Assembly: GCA_947454705.1 (NCBI GenBank)
Contig: CANGKZ010000001.1
Location: forward strand, 124,001 to 188,000
Length of the DNA stretch: 64,000 bases
Direction of reading: 5' to 3'
From: Verrucomicrobiota bacterium
GTDB lineage: Bacteria; Verrucomicrobiota; Verrucomicrobiia; Limisphaerales; UBA9464
The notes under the pieces are model-generated. The model worked only from the letters and a program-made list of their open reading frames with translations. It was not told the origin of the DNA and searched no databases. Each line of letters opens with the position of its first letter. The first letter of the stretch is position 1. The position numbers and the translations under genes are program-made. This document shows, in pieces, positions 17,229-26,716 of this stretch.

Positions 17229-18848
17229 CTATTTTTGGGCCACGGCGCCGGTCGCGATTCCGCTGAAACTGCTGCTTAGGCGCAGGCTCACCACCGGGGA
17301 TACCGTGCCCTGGTAGGAATATTTTCCGCGGCCCAGATTGACCATGGTTCCGATTTTTTGACCGGTTGCCGCGTTGGAGAGAGTGAGAACCGCGGTGGGA
17401 ACATTGCTGCTCGCCTCCACCTTCAATGCCCCATTTTTGACGGTCAGCTCAGCCTTGGACACGGACACTGTATCAATGGTCCGAGCCACAGTGAAAGTCC
17501 GCGACTGGGCGTCCCCATTGAACGTCGCGACGAAGGTAACCTCGGTGTCCACCGGCACCGGTTGGAAGGGGACGGAGATCTGTCCAGTCGTCTGCGCGAG
17601 TGCCGCGATGGTCACGGTGGCCGGTAGCGGGGCGACCGCCGGATGACTACTGGTCAGGGTGATGACCGCAGGTGAAAAGTTGACCCGATTGAAGGCAACG
17701 GCGGTCAGCGCTCCGCCCTGAAAAAACACTCCTCCGAGCGGCAACAGGGTCAGCGGAACCGATGGGCTGATGCTCGCAGTCTGCTGCACCGTGACTCCGT
17801 TGTAGCTTGCCGATGCGGTGACGATCGCTGGCGCATCCACATTGGCATCGCCCACTGCAAAGGTCGCCGTCGAGGATCCCTGGGGAATGATCACGCTCGT
17901 TGGCAGGGGCAATGCAGCGGTGTCGCTGGTGGTGAGGACGATCGGCAGTCCGCCCGCTGGTGCATATCCGGGATGTTGAAGTCCGTCCGAGCCCGTGGTG
18001 CGCCCGAGGCTGATCCTGACGATACCCGGCAGTGAGACATCGATCCCGCTCAAGCTCACCGGAATGGGGACCACCGGCGTGGTGGCAGGAACCAATGTGA
18101 AGGTGGTCACCACCGAGTCGAAGATGTTGCTCGGAAAGCCCACCGTGCCAATGAAACTGTGGCGATCCAGAATCACGCCGAAGAAGTTGTGGAGTCCGAG
18201 GTTGGAGCGAAGCCCGCCGGGAAGGGGGCTCTCGCAGCCTCCGACATCGCCGATATCAGATGCGAAATAAGTCTGACAGCTGCGATCCAGCAGACTGCCC
18301 TGACGAAATGTATGACGCACCCCGCCGGCTTCAAAGGCGTTCGACGTGTTGTCGAAGATCAAGGTGTCATCCGTGGTGATGGCACCAAAAATCCCCGACG
18401 CTCCTTTGAAGGGCGAGGGTGCGGGTGGGCGGTAGGTGAGGATGTTGAACACCGCGGTCGTTGCGGGACCCACACTTTGGTTCACCGAGCTGAGCAGTCG
18501 ATCCGGATTGGTGACCGCGACATCGTAGGCGATGCACTTCAACGCCGCTCCCAGGATCGGCTGTGCCGTACCAGTCGCGGGGTCGATGGCCGTGAAACTG
18601 AGCGAAACCGTACCATCCGGGTTGACCGCGGCGCTTGCTGCGATGTCGCCCACGCCGTCGAGCGGTGGCGAAGCCGCGATGGGAAGCGGCGGCAAGGTGA
18701 AGTGGCTGAAAGTGAGATCTCCGGCCACCAAACTGGCTCCGGTATTCACCAGCTGATCCACACGAACGAGAGTCGCCTGCGCGGAGGCGGTGAGGGTGAA
18801 CAGCGACGCGGCAAGCGTCAGAATGCGTTGGGACGATTTGGGCTGCAT
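17229..18848 (-). CDS. Secreted multi-domain beta-sandwich protein (cell-surface type)
   Basis: 539 residues from the ATG at 18848. Signal peptide: ILTLAASLFTLTASAQA. The first half has a THAP/VPDSG-like exported layout with TLVRVDQLVNTGASLVAGDLTFSHF. The second half has Ig-like units: ISLGRTTGSDGLQHPGYAPAGGLPIVLTTSD and SVIIPQGSSTATFAVGDANVDAPAIVTASASYNGVTV, which resemble bacterial Ig-like domains. It ends with AVLTLSNAATGQKIGTMVNLG-like strands. No enzyme motif is visible; binding or structure is likely. It is the convergent neighbour of the PEP-CTERM gene but carries no PEP-CTERM tail. Confidence 0.6.
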   Translation of the reverse strand: MQPKSSQRILTLAASLFTLTASAQATLVRVDQLVNTGASLVAGDLTFSHFTLPPLPIAASPPLDGVGDIAASAAVNPDGTVSLSFTAIDPATGTAQPILGAALKCIAYDVAVTNPDRLLSSVNQSVGPATTAVFNILTYRPPAPSPFKGASGIFGAITTDDTLIFDNTSNAFEAGGVRHTFRQGSLLDRSCQTYFASDIGDVGGCESPLPGGLRSNLGLHNFFGVILDRHSFIGTVGFPSNIFDSVVTTFTLVPATTPVVPIPVSLSGIDVSLPGIVRISLGRTTGSDGLQHPGYAPAGGLPIVLTTSDTAALPLPTSVIIPQGSSTATFAVGDANVDAPAIVTASASYNGVTVQQTASISPSVPLTLLPLGGVFFQGGALTAVAFNRVNFSPAVITLTSSHPAVAPLPATVTIAALAQTTGQISVPFQPVPVDTEVTFVATFNGDAQSRTFTVARTIDTVSVSKAELTVKNGALKVEASSNVPTAVLTLSNAATGQKIGTMVNLGRGKYSYQGTVSPVVSLRLSSSFSGIATGAVAQK

Positions 18849-19543
18849 GACATTTTCCAGGTGCGACCACGTTTCGTTGAGCTTCAAAACGGGACCTCGA
18901 AAACATCAAACGCATGAGCATGATGCCATCCGGGCGCTCCCAACGGCGGTCAACGAACCCGTGAATGGGGCCGCTTCCTGAGCCGGGAGATCCAGTTCCT
19001 CAACCAGGTTCAGCTTCTGAAGGAATGCCGAGCAGCCAGCAAATACAGCTCGGTAACAGGATTGGTACTAATGCGAAATTGCTGGGGTTTCGATCGAGAT
19101 GCGCCGCTTCATTTAAACGACGACGCCTCAACTTAGGAACGGGGTTGAAGGGTTAAAAAGTTGAAGCGTTGAAGAGGGATTCGATAATGCCGCGAGGGTT
19201 TTCTCATTCGTTTGGAGTCCCGTCTTCAGACGGTTGGGGGAGGCGTGTCTCGAGGCATTCAGGTGGTTGATTTCCAACCATTCGATGGACTCCGCGTCCA
19301 ACAGCCGAGCCGCGTAAACGCGGTACTCCAAACGTGTGAGAAACTCCGCCGGCGAAATCCAGCAGCCGTGAGAGAAAACAACCGCGGGGTGGAGGCCATT
19401 GTGACTCAGCCGGCAGGGGAATGAATTGAAGGCGCATCCAACGATTCACCTCCCTCTCCATCTGCGTTTATCTGCGTCCATCTGCGGTTCAAACTGCCGC
19501 TCTGGGTTGAACCTTTCAACTGCGCCTCGTGGCGCCTTCCCGC
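18849..19543. other. Long intergenic region (about 695 bases) made largely of repeats
   Basis: No gene is supported. 18849-19125 holds no motif I recognise. 19128-19260 is an inverted copy of the element at 28851-28972. 19142-19180 is a TTGAAG-type repeat, and 19457-19500 is a CATCTGCGTTTATC-type repeat. Short frames here have no domain and no support. Confidence 0.6.
19128..19260 (-). repeat. Dispersed repeat (GACGGGACTCCAAACGAATG type), copy 1
   Basis: Read on the minus strand it runs CGTCT-AAGACGGGACTCC, AAACGAATGAGAAAACC, and later TTCAACGCTTCAACTTTT and AACCCTTCAAC. The same order of blocks occurs on the plus strand at 28851-28972. The inner TTGAAG part also occurs alone at 40451, 57091 and 61980. 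Confidence 0.75.
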
Positions 19544-21169
19544 TCAATGCGCGAGGATGCGCACGCAGGGGGTGCCGATGGAACCCGGCGGCTCTTCGCA
19601 TCGAAGGGCCGAGGCCAGTGTTGCGGCGATGTCGGTGATGTAGAACGGATCCGCATACCGACCTTTCTTGAACGGCTTCCCGTAAAACAGGACCGGCACG
19701 CGGGTGTCGTACGAATAAGGCGTGCCATGGTTTGTTCCGCTCTTTCCGTTGCCGGGCAGGGCGAACGGTTTGGTCACCAACACCAGATCGCCGCTCCGCT
19801 CCGCATTGTATCCGTTCAACACGCATTGGCCGATCCAACCCGGTGCCTGCCCGTTCAGCAGTTGCTCGCGGGTGTAGCAGGCCTGGAAAAGCCCGGTGCT
19901 CAGCGCGTACTCCCGAATGAACGACGACACCACGCCCGCGTTGAGCTGCTTGTCGCGGAGGGTTTCGTGATTCAGGTAGATGTTCCCGTAGAACATCGTC
20001 GGAGTCAGAAAGTACTTCCCCGATCCGTACTGCTGATCGAGGCGCGTCATGAGTTCGGTCATGAAGTTGCCGCCGTTCGTGGTTCCATCGAGTCCGTTGG
20101 CCTTCGAGTAATCCACATTCGGCGCCACGCCGTGGTCGGCGGTCATCACCATCACCACATTGTCGAGCCCGACCCGCTTTTCGAGATGGTTGAAGAGGCG
20201 TTCCAGTTGGCGGTCGAGCCGGACCATCTGGTCCTGGATCTCCTGCGAGTACGGACCGAACTTGTGCCCGTTCCCATCCAGGGACGAAAACGAGAGGCAG
20301 AGCAGATCAAGTTTCCCCCGCTGGCCGAGTTGTTCGGAATCAATCGCCGCGAGCGCAAACTCGGCGGTGAGCTCATCCCCGAACGGAGTCGGGAAGAAAT
20401 TCACGAACCCGTTCGTCGACACCGTGATCACGTGGTCGAACACCGTGTTGGTTTCCCCATCGAGATGCCCCTCGCCAAACCCGCGGTCGGATGCCTGGTA
20501 TTGGTTCTCCGGCAGCAACCGCTTCCACACCTTGCCATCGTAGCTCTGTGGCAGCTTGCGATCGTTGAACGCCTCCACCCAGGCCGGGAGGTTGGTCATG
20601 TAGTAGGTGCTGGAGATGAAGCGGCCGGTCTTGCCGTCGTACCAGTACGCACCCGTGGGCTTCTTGCCCGCCGGGAGAATCGATCCGCGATCCTTGAGCG
20701 CGAGGCTGATGACCTTGGAGTCGAACTGCAGGCGGAGCTGATCCGCGAGCGTGCCTCCGATGAAATTGCGCGGGGATGCCTGGCCCGCGGAGTTGGTGGT
20801 TCCAACGCCCTGCACCGAGGAATCCGCCACACAGCCGATTTCCTTGCGGGTTTTGGTGTTGAACCAGCTGTTGCCCAGAATGCCGTGCATCGCGGGACCG
20901 CCACCGCTCAAATAACTCGCGTGCCCGGGACCCGTCACCGTGGGCATGTAGTTGTACCGGGCGAACGTCATGAAGGAGCCGCGCTCAGTCAAAAGCCGGA
21001 ACCCGTTCCGACCAAAGAACGGTTCGAACCGCTCCAGGTAATCGTACCGCATTTGGTCCACGACGATCGTGACCACCAGCTTGGGGGTCTCGGCGGCGGA
21101 AGCGGCCGGAATCAATCCCATCGAGAGCAACAGGGCGAGCAGGCCACCGAGTTGGAGGACACGTTTCAT
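19544..21169 (-). CDS. PafA-type alkaline phosphatase / phosphodiesterase family protein
   Basis: 541 residues from the ATG at 21169, with a signal peptide (GLLALLLSMGLIPAASAAE). Motifs of the alkaline phosphatase superfamily PafA/SpAP branch: VVTIVVDQMRYDYLERF (first metal Asp), YMPTVTGPGHASYLSG with nucleophile Thr77, HGILGNSWFN, LLCLSFSSLDGNGHKFG and VVMVMTADHGVAPN (Asp/His metal ligands). PafA enzymes hydrolyse phosphate monoesters in the periplasm; the ORF length and Thr nucleophile fit. The gene may recover phosphate from organic esters. No Pho regulator is adjacent. Confidence 0.87.
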   Translation of the reverse strand: MKRVLQLGGLLALLLSMGLIPAASAAETPKLVVTIVVDQMRYDYLERFEPFFGRNGFRLLTERGSFMTFARYNYMPTVTGPGHASYLSGGGPAMHGILGNSWFNTKTRKEIGCVADSSVQGVGTTNSAGQASPRNFIGGTLADQLRLQFDSKVISLALKDRGSILPAGKKPTGAYWYDGKTGRFISSTYYMTNLPAWVEAFNDRKLPQSYDGKVWKRLLPENQYQASDRGFGEGHLDGETNTVFDHVITVSTNGFVNFFPTPFGDELTAEFALAAIDSEQLGQRGKLDLLCLSFSSLDGNGHKFGPYSQEIQDQMVRLDRQLERLFNHLEKRVGLDNVVMVMTADHGVAPNVDYSKANGLDGTTNGGNFMTELMTRLDQQYGSGKYFLTPTMFYGNIYLNHETLRDKQLNAGVVSSFIREYALSTGLFQACYTREQLLNGQAPGWIGQCVLNGYNAERSGDLVLVTKPFALPGNGKSGTNHGTPYSYDTRVPVLFYGKPFKKGRYADPFYITDIAATLASALRCEEPPGSIGTPCVRILAH

Positions 21170-21361
21170 GGTTCGTACAACAATGCGCAATGCAGTCCGC
21201 GGGGACGAACACGGTTGAGCTTTTTGGTTTCGCTTCAGCTCCACGCGATCGTTTCGGGCAACGACGAGAGTTTGGTGTCCGCATCGGTTTGTCCATCCCG
21301 CGAACGGTGGAACCCCGCCGCGTTCGGGAAATGTCACCCCCCGTGACCTGAGGCCGCCTTC

Positions 21362-22117
21362 TCAGAACCTGAATCCCACCGCAACCCGCCATAGGTCCTC
21401 CGGGGCGAAATTTGCGTTGGGATCGTACGCAACGCGCACAAAGGTCCTCGCCCAGTCGTAGGTGACCGACGCCCCAATCCCCCGGATCGTCCGGCCCGCC
21501 ACCAGTCCGGTTTTGAGCAACACGTCGAAGGTCAACCGATGCTCCCGTGGCAACGGAGTTCGGTAGATGAAATGCAGGTGTCTTTGGTCGGGATTCTCCC
21601 GGATGTCCTGAACCCAAAGCGCACTCAGACTCGCGCCCCCGGCCCATCGATAACCTCCGTAAACGCTGTACGAGTCGTTGGGATCGAAGTTCAGATTCAC
21701 GTACGGCTTGAGGTTCGTTCGACCGTATCCCACACCCGCAAACCAGGTCGTCCCCGTTTCCGCGGCAAGGCTTCCCCCGACAAAATCCGTCGAGGCCACC
21801 TGAATCGAGGGCAGAAGCCGCACCACTTCAAGATCCAGCTGCGAATCCCAGCCCGCGCGCCATTGCGAGTCGTCGTACCGCTCGGGAAGATAGTATCCGA
21901 GCCACAGATTCCCCACTTCCTTCCACGTGTAGCGAACGTTGAAATCCCCGGCATCCGTATCGTTCGAAAAATGATACCACGCCGTGGTGACCTTCCACTT
22001 CGGAGCGCTGGATTCTTTCTCCGAAACCTCGTTCTCCGCGACCTCCTCGGCCAAGCCGGCGAAGCAAGCCAGGGCACAGCCGATCGAGCACGCGAGGATT
22101 CCGGTTCGAGGATCCAT
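21362..22117 (-). CDS. Predicted YaiO-like outer-membrane beta-barrel
   Basis: 251 residues with a signal peptide (ILACSIGCALACFAGLAEE). Strands alternate, as in WKVTTAWYHFSNDTDAGDFNVRYTWKEVG, WFAGVGYGRTNLKPYVNLNF, YSVYGGYRWAGGASLSALWVQDI and TFVRVAYDPNANF. It ends with GFRF, the aromatic end of an outer-membrane barrel. It resembles the YaiO-type surface barrels, but I cannot name the family with confidence. It lies between the phosphatase and the P450 gene on the same strand. Confidence 0.6.
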   Translation of the reverse strand: MDPRTGILACSIGCALACFAGLAEEVAENEVSEKESSAPKWKVTTAWYHFSNDTDAGDFNVRYTWKEVGNLWLGYYLPERYDDSQWRAGWDSQLDLEVVRLLPSIQVASTDFVGGSLAAETGTTWFAGVGYGRTNLKPYVNLNFDPNDSYSVYGGYRWAGGASLSALWVQDIRENPDQRHLHFIYRTPLPREHRLTFDVLLKTGLVAGRTIRGIGASVTYDWARTFVRVAYDPNANFAPEDLWRVAVGFRF

Positions 22118-22146
22118 TCAGGCAGCGGATAGAGTCTTGCAGATCC

Positions 22147-23337
22147 TCACGCGCCACGCTGCACCATGCGGACCGACAGCGCATCCCAGCCCACGGCGCG
22201 GCGATACCGTGCCTCATTTTCGAAACGCACCTGCTCTTCAAGAATCGCAATCCCGCCCAAACGCTCCGCGCACTTTTGGATCAGCGTCCGCGTGATCAAC
22301 CGCGCGTGCGGCGCGCCCAGGCAGAGGTGCGTGCCGGCGCCGAAGGCCAGATGCGGATTCGGTTTGCGGTCCAGGCGGATCTCATCGGGCGCATCAAACA
22401 CCGTCTCGTCCCGGTTCGCCGAAGCCCAGCAGAGCGACACCCGTTCGCCGGCCGGCACCGGAACTCCGTGGACGGTCGAATCCACCGGACACTTCCGCGC
22501 GATATGCGTCAGCGGAGTCAGCACCCGGAAGAATTCCTCCGAGGCATGCACTGCACGATTTGCATCGCCACGGAAATATTCCAGCGCCTCCGGATGACGG
22601 CCCAAATACGCAATCACCGTGGAGATGGAATGGATGATGGTGTCGCGCCCGCCCGCGAAGGTCAGATTCGCGTAGCCCATCATTTCCTCGCGCGTCAGCG
22701 CCCGCCCGCGGAACCGCGCCTGCGTCAGCGCACTGAAGAAATCCTCCCCAGGCGAGGCTTCAGCGCGATCGAGCTGCGCGTGCAGATACCGCTCCAGGGC
22801 GGCACCTTTTTTCTGTCCATCGCCGCCGTCGCGAAACACATGGATGCCCCAGCCGATCCACGTCTCGGCTTCCGACATCGGGACATTCAACAGCAGCGCC
22901 AGCGCGCGCGATTGAAGGGGAAGTGCGAAACTGCGGACGATTTCAATCGAGTCCCGCGCGACGGCATCGGAGATCGCTTCGTCGATCAACTGCTCCACCT
23001 GCGCGATCATCGCCGCCTCCTTGGGGCGACGGAAGAACGGCTCCACGATCTCGCGGTACTCGGTGTGATCCGGCGGATCCGTCTCCACCGGGATCTGACG
23101 CATGGTCCGGACGTCCTCCTCCGACGGAATCGGAATCCGGAACGGCGCGTCGGAGCTGTATGTCTTCCAATCCTTCGCCGCCTGGCGGACATCGGCATGA
23201 CGCAGGATCATCGGGATTACCGAGCCCTGAAACTCGCACGCGAGCACGCCGTCCTTTTGTCGGGCCTCGCGAAACGGATCCGGTTGAAGGTCGCTCCCCT
23301 CCGGCGAAGGGGCGGTCGAATGCACACTGTTTTCCAT
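22147..23337 (-). CDS. Cytochrome P450
   Basis: 396 residues, of bacterial class size. The I-helix reads TFAGGRDTIIHS (the usual AGxxT), the ExxR lies in SEEFFRVLTPLTHIAR region, and the haem loop FGAGTHLCLGAPHAR supplies the axial Cys339. PVETDPPDHTEYREIVEPFF is the typical C-helix region. It would oxidise a small hydrophobic substrate with electrons from ferredoxin and a reductase, neither of which is encoded nearby. An unusual point is the Arg-Asp in AGGRDT in place of the common GxxT acidic pair. There is no signal peptide, so it is cytoplasmic. The substrate cannot be told. Confidence 0.93.
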   Translation of the reverse strand: MENSVHSTAPSPEGSDLQPDPFREARQKDGVLACEFQGSVIPMILRHADVRQAAKDWKTYSSDAPFRIPIPSEEDVRTMRQIPVETDPPDHTEYREIVEPFFRRPKEAAMIAQVEQLIDEAISDAVARDSIEIVRSFALPLQSRALALLLNVPMSEAETWIGWGIHVFRDGGDGQKKGAALERYLHAQLDRAEASPGEDFFSALTQARFRGRALTREEMMGYANLTFAGGRDTIIHSISTVIAYLGRHPEALEYFRGDANRAVHASEEFFRVLTPLTHIARKCPVDSTVHGVPVPAGERVSLCWASANRDETVFDAPDEIRLDRKPNPHLAFGAGTHLCLGAPHARLITRTLIQKCAERLGGIAILEEQVRFENEARYRRAVGWDALSVRMVQRGA

Positions 23338-23451
23338 GAAGAATGGCCCCCCGGACCGGCGGGCTCATCCACGAGAAACGCGCGACGGGAAGCGCATCCA
23401 CTTCCGCGCCTCCGCGTCGGCCGCGCAAGCTCAATTCCCACACCGACTCGA

Positions 23452-24795
23452 TCAACGATCCACGACGAAGGTGTAATCCCAGGGCTTGTTGGACCCGCTT
23501 TTGCGCGGAGCGCCGCCATCGTCGGTGCCGTCCTCGCCGATGCTGTAAACCACGAAGCCCCTGGGCCGCGGCTTGAACTTGAGCGGTCGTCCATCCATCG
23601 GATCCTCAGGAACCGCTGCGAGGTACGCGGGCACCAGTGCGTCGAGCGACTCCGGAAGCGCACCGCCATGCGCCTGCCTCCAGCGTTCCACCGCGCACGC
23701 CACCTCGGCGCAGCGGAGGACCGCGTACTGCCGCGTGGTCTTGGCCTCCACCTTGAACAACGCCGGGAGCATCATCCTGGCAACGGGAATGAACTGACTC
23801 CGAAACCGCTTCTCCACCTCTGCGTTCAACTTCTCCGACTCCACTCGACGCTTCGTGGGAGAAAGTGCGGCGAGTTCGCGGCTGCGGTCGTAGAAATTCA
23901 CCATCACCGCCAAATCCCGATTCTGGAGTCCGCTCGCGGAGTAGAGCCAGATCACAAAATTCTCGAGTCCAATCCCCGTATTAGCGCCCCCGGCCATCAC
24001 AAAGCTTTGGAACTGGCGTCCCGCCGGAAGCCGGAAGGCATCCAGATTCATGCACAACTCACCCGTCATGGCGGGGGCATAGGAGAACTCACTCGCAGCC
24101 GTGCTGAACTCGGTCTGGAATTCAGCCAATTGTTCCGACGTGAACCGAATGTGATGAAACACCCGCTCGGCGGAACCGGTGGTGATCGCCTCGCACGCGA
24201 TGGTGACCAGGAACGAGATGACCGTCGGCTCATTCTGCAAGGTGCGCGACAACCTCAACGCATCCAACAGGCACTGCGACGCCAGCTCCGGCTGACCGCA
24301 CTCCGCCGCCATCTCAGCGCAGACGCCCAGCTGCTGGGCGTAGCCCTTGATCGATGACAGATGCGGCAGCGTGGTCAGCACGCCTGCACTAAGATTGATC
24401 GGATATCGGCTGCGGGGATGCTGCAGCGCCGCGTGAATGGCGCGCAACGCAGCGGCGTTGGTCGCCAGATACGCGCGGTTGGCTGTCAGCAGCCGCTCCG
24501 TCACCCCGTTGGTCCGGCTCGCTCGACTGGTGAAAGCAAGTTCCAATCCTGGTACCGACACCGACCGCAAGCCCGAAGCGGCGGCGAGGAACAACGTGGC
24601 CGCATTCTCCGAATCGGGGACCGCAGAATACCAGGTGTTGAGTTCAGCCGATGAGGTGGGGAGCCCCGCCGCGCGCAGGCGACTCAGGCGTTCCTGCACC
24701 TCCCCCGGACGCCGCCCCATCCACGCCAGCGTCGCGCCAAAAACAACGAGCAATGCGAGGGCAACAATCCATCCGGAACGACGGGGAAACTTCAC
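23452..24795 (-). CDS. Hypothetical membrane-anchored protein
   Basis: 447 residues from a GTG at 24795. One N-terminal membrane anchor (SGWIVALALLVVFGATLAWM) is followed by a soluble helical domain (LRAAGLPTSSAELNTWYSAVPDSENAATLFLAA). The C-terminus has PLKFKPRPRGFVVYSIGEDGTDDGG, a phrase common in otherwise uncharacterised Verrucomicrobia and Planctomycetes proteins and reminiscent of the end of pseudopilin-like proteins. No catalytic motif is seen. It faces the same way as the fused sigma factor upstream. Confidence 0.65.
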   Translation of the reverse strand: MKFPRRSGWIVALALLVVFGATLAWMGRRPGEVQERLSRLRAAGLPTSSAELNTWYSAVPDSENAATLFLAAASGLRSVSVPGLELAFTSRASRTNGVTERLLTANRAYLATNAAALRAIHAALQHPRSRYPINLSAGVLTTLPHLSSIKGYAQQLGVCAEMAAECGQPELASQCLLDALRLSRTLQNEPTVISFLVTIACEAITTGSAERVFHHIRFTSEQLAEFQTEFSTAASEFSYAPAMTGELCMNLDAFRLPAGRQFQSFVMAGGANTGIGLENFVIWLYSASGLQNRDLAVMVNFYDRSRELAALSPTKRRVESEKLNAEVEKRFRSQFIPVARMMLPALFKVEAKTTRQYAVLRCAEVACAVERWRQAHGGALPESLDALVPAYLAAVPEDPMDGRPLKFKPRPRGFVVYSIGEDGTDDGGAPRKSGSNKPWDYTFVVDR

Positions 24796-24859
24796 GGACC
24801 GAGACTGTTTTCATCACCCCCAAAAACGCAAGCGACCAAGCGCCGCTCCGGGTAGCCGC

Positions 24860-25030
24860 CGCCGGAAGAAGGCGGATCACGCGTCCGCCCCGCGGAAAGG
24901 CAAAAGGGAGAAGGAAAAAGGCGAAAGGCATGACCCGCCAAATCCAGCATCCGGCATCTGACCGCCGTCTTCATCCTGCATCTCTCCCCAATCTCCCAAC
25001 TCCCAACTGCCATCTCCTCCGCGTGCTTCT
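24860..25030. repeat. Intergenic repeat block (AAAGG-rich plus CCAGCATC type), copy 1
   Basis: It carries GGAAAGGCAAAAGGG, GGAAAAAGGCGAAAGGC, AAATCCAGCATCCGGCATC, then TCTCCCAACTCCCAACTGCC. The same order of phrases occurs at 35440-35590, with related parts at 40500-40615. No gene is present. Confidence 0.6.
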
Positions 25031-25064
25031 TGCCTGCGGTTGAAATCCGCCGCCCTCTGGATTC

Positions 25065-26705
25065 CTAGCCCCGCCGGGATTTGCCGTGGCCGCCGAGACG
25101 CCGACGCACCGCATGGGCATAATACGCGACCGGAAGAATCGTCAGAATCGCAGCCACCCAGAAAAGGATCGTTTGGGTTTGCCCAGCGTAGGGATCGGAA
25201 AGGATTTGCCGGGCGATCGGATCATTCGCGTGCTCGGCGATGGCCACGGGACCTACCGCCGCGATTCGGGCGACGGCGAAACCTCCGCTGGCCGCAGCGC
25301 TCCAGCCCAGCGCCGAAAGCCACGCAAACGCCTTCATCCCCATCGAAACGCACCCGACCGAAACCAATCCCACCCCAACCGTCCCGAGCGACACCACACC
25401 CACGCCCAACGAACCAAAGCTGAAAATTCCGACCGCCACCGCGCCGATGCTGATCGGGGCCACGGCAATTCCGCCCCAGGCAATCAGCAGTCCGTAGGCG
25501 CGATCGCCACCCGCAATCCAGCCCACCACCGGAGGCTCCCCTTCATCGGGCGTGGAGAACCGCGCATGAACGAGGGGCACTCCGAGGAACGTCAGGCGGC
25601 TTCGGTATTCGCCCGCAGTCGAACCGACCTGATCCCGCGCGTCCCGAAAACAATCGGGGCAACGCTGCCGCTCCGCCGAACGCAAGATCCGCTGGGCGCG
25701 CATCACTCGAAACAACACCGCCGGCCAGACCACGACCGACGCCAGCACCATCCCCTGGGTCACCCAGGCGAACACCGCGCGGTGTTCCCACCAATGAAAC
25801 GCGCCGGCGCGAAGCAGATACACCGCGCCCAGAAATCCCAGCGCACCGGAGAACACTCCAATAGTAATCTTCACCACCGCGCGGCGCTCCCGTGGGGTTC
25901 GCGCCTGATCCAGATTCGCGCGCAGCGTGAGCACGGTGGAAATCAGCCCCGAGCTGGAAGCCAGAAGCCCGGCAAGTCCCGTGGTCTTCACGATGAATCC
26001 GCCGTGGCCCACCGCAGCCGCTCCAATCCCCGCACTCTTGGCCGGGGAAACCATCACGGGCAGCACGGCCAGCACGTTCAACGTGAACATCCGACCCGGG
26101 GAGCTTCGCGAGAGAGCGCCCTCGACGAAGAAGAGAACCTTCTCCTGCAGAATCCTCCGGCCGCGCACCAGCCGCTGCTTAACCGCATCCTCGGTCAAAT
26201 CCAGCGCAGCCGCCACATGCTCCACCGAACGATGCTCGCGGTAATAGAGCACGAGCGGTTCACGATAGATCTCCGGCACCTGACGCAGCGCAGTCCAGAG
26301 AATGGCCTCCTCCTCCTTGTTCATCGCGAGGTCCATCGATGAATCGCCGCCCGCAGGCAGTTCCTCCGCGAGCTCCAATCCCTCGGCCTGCCGGACCGGT
26401 TCCTGGACATCGGAGCGACGCAACCGGGAAACCTTGAAGCGCAGAATCCCGCACAACCACGGGCGCAGCTTTTCCGGTTCGCGCAGGGACGCGAGCTGAC
26501 GCCATGCCTCGAGGAACGACTCCTGGGCGAGGTCCTCGCTTTCGCTGAGACAGCCGGTCGCCGAATAGGCCAGCGAGCACAGAAGGCGTTGGTACCGCTC
26601 GACGATCCGGCCAAAGGCCTCGCGATCGCCTCCCAGCGATGCCGCCACAAGTTCGGCATCCGTGACGGCATCCGTGGAGGTCATGCTATCCGCAAAAAGC
26701 TTCAT
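25065..26705 (-). CDS. ECF-type sigma factor fused to a multi-helix membrane domain with Gly-rich octad repeats
   Basis: 546 residues. ATG at 26705 or 26684 (MTSTDAVTDAELV) could start it. Residues about 15-190 are sigma regions 2 and 4 (GRIVERYQRLLCSLAYSATG, ESEDLAQESFLEAWRQL, VAAALDLTEDAVKQRLVRGR). A second half of about 350 residues has several membrane helices (GVFSGALGFLGAVYLL, VTQGMVLASVVVWPAVLF, ILFWVAAILTILPVAYY) and one odd stretch, SIGAVAVGIFSFGSLGVGVV through VGLVSVGCVSMG, in which Gly recurs about every eight residues. A CPDCF motif lies before it. It may sense envelope state and act as a tethered sigma. There is no adjacent anti-sigma gene. Confidence 0.82.
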   Translation of the reverse strand: MKLFADSMTSTDAVTDAELVAASLGGDREAFGRIVERYQRLLCSLAYSATGCLSESEDLAQESFLEAWRQLASLREPEKLRPWLCGILRFKVSRLRRSDVQEPVRQAEGLELAEELPAGGDSSMDLAMNKEEEAILWTALRQVPEIYREPLVLYYREHRSVEHVAAALDLTEDAVKQRLVRGRRILQEKVLFFVEGALSRSSPGRMFTLNVLAVLPVMVSPAKSAGIGAAAVGHGGFIVKTTGLAGLLASSSGLISTVLTLRANLDQARTPRERRAVVKITIGVFSGALGFLGAVYLLRAGAFHWWEHRAVFAWVTQGMVLASVVVWPAVLFRVMRAQRILRSAERQRCPDCFRDARDQVGSTAGEYRSRLTFLGVPLVHARFSTPDEGEPPVVGWIAGGDRAYGLLIAWGGIAVAPISIGAVAVGIFSFGSLGVGVVSLGTVGVGLVSVGCVSMGMKAFAWLSALGWSAAASGGFAVARIAAVGPVAIAEHANDPIARQILSDPYAGQTQTILFWVAAILTILPVAYYAHAVRRRLGGHGKSRRG

Positions 26706-26716
26706 ACTTCAGAGGC

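Noticed and set aside
19529-21346. Plus-strand frame of about 600 codons opposite the PafA-type gene
   Set aside because: It is long because the codon bias of the real gene leaves few stops on the other strand; no domain or signal peptide is visible.
22276-24357. Plus-strand frame of 693 codons across the P450 and hypothetical genes
   Set aside because: It crosses two minus-strand genes in antisense and has no domain; the P450 motifs prove the other strand.
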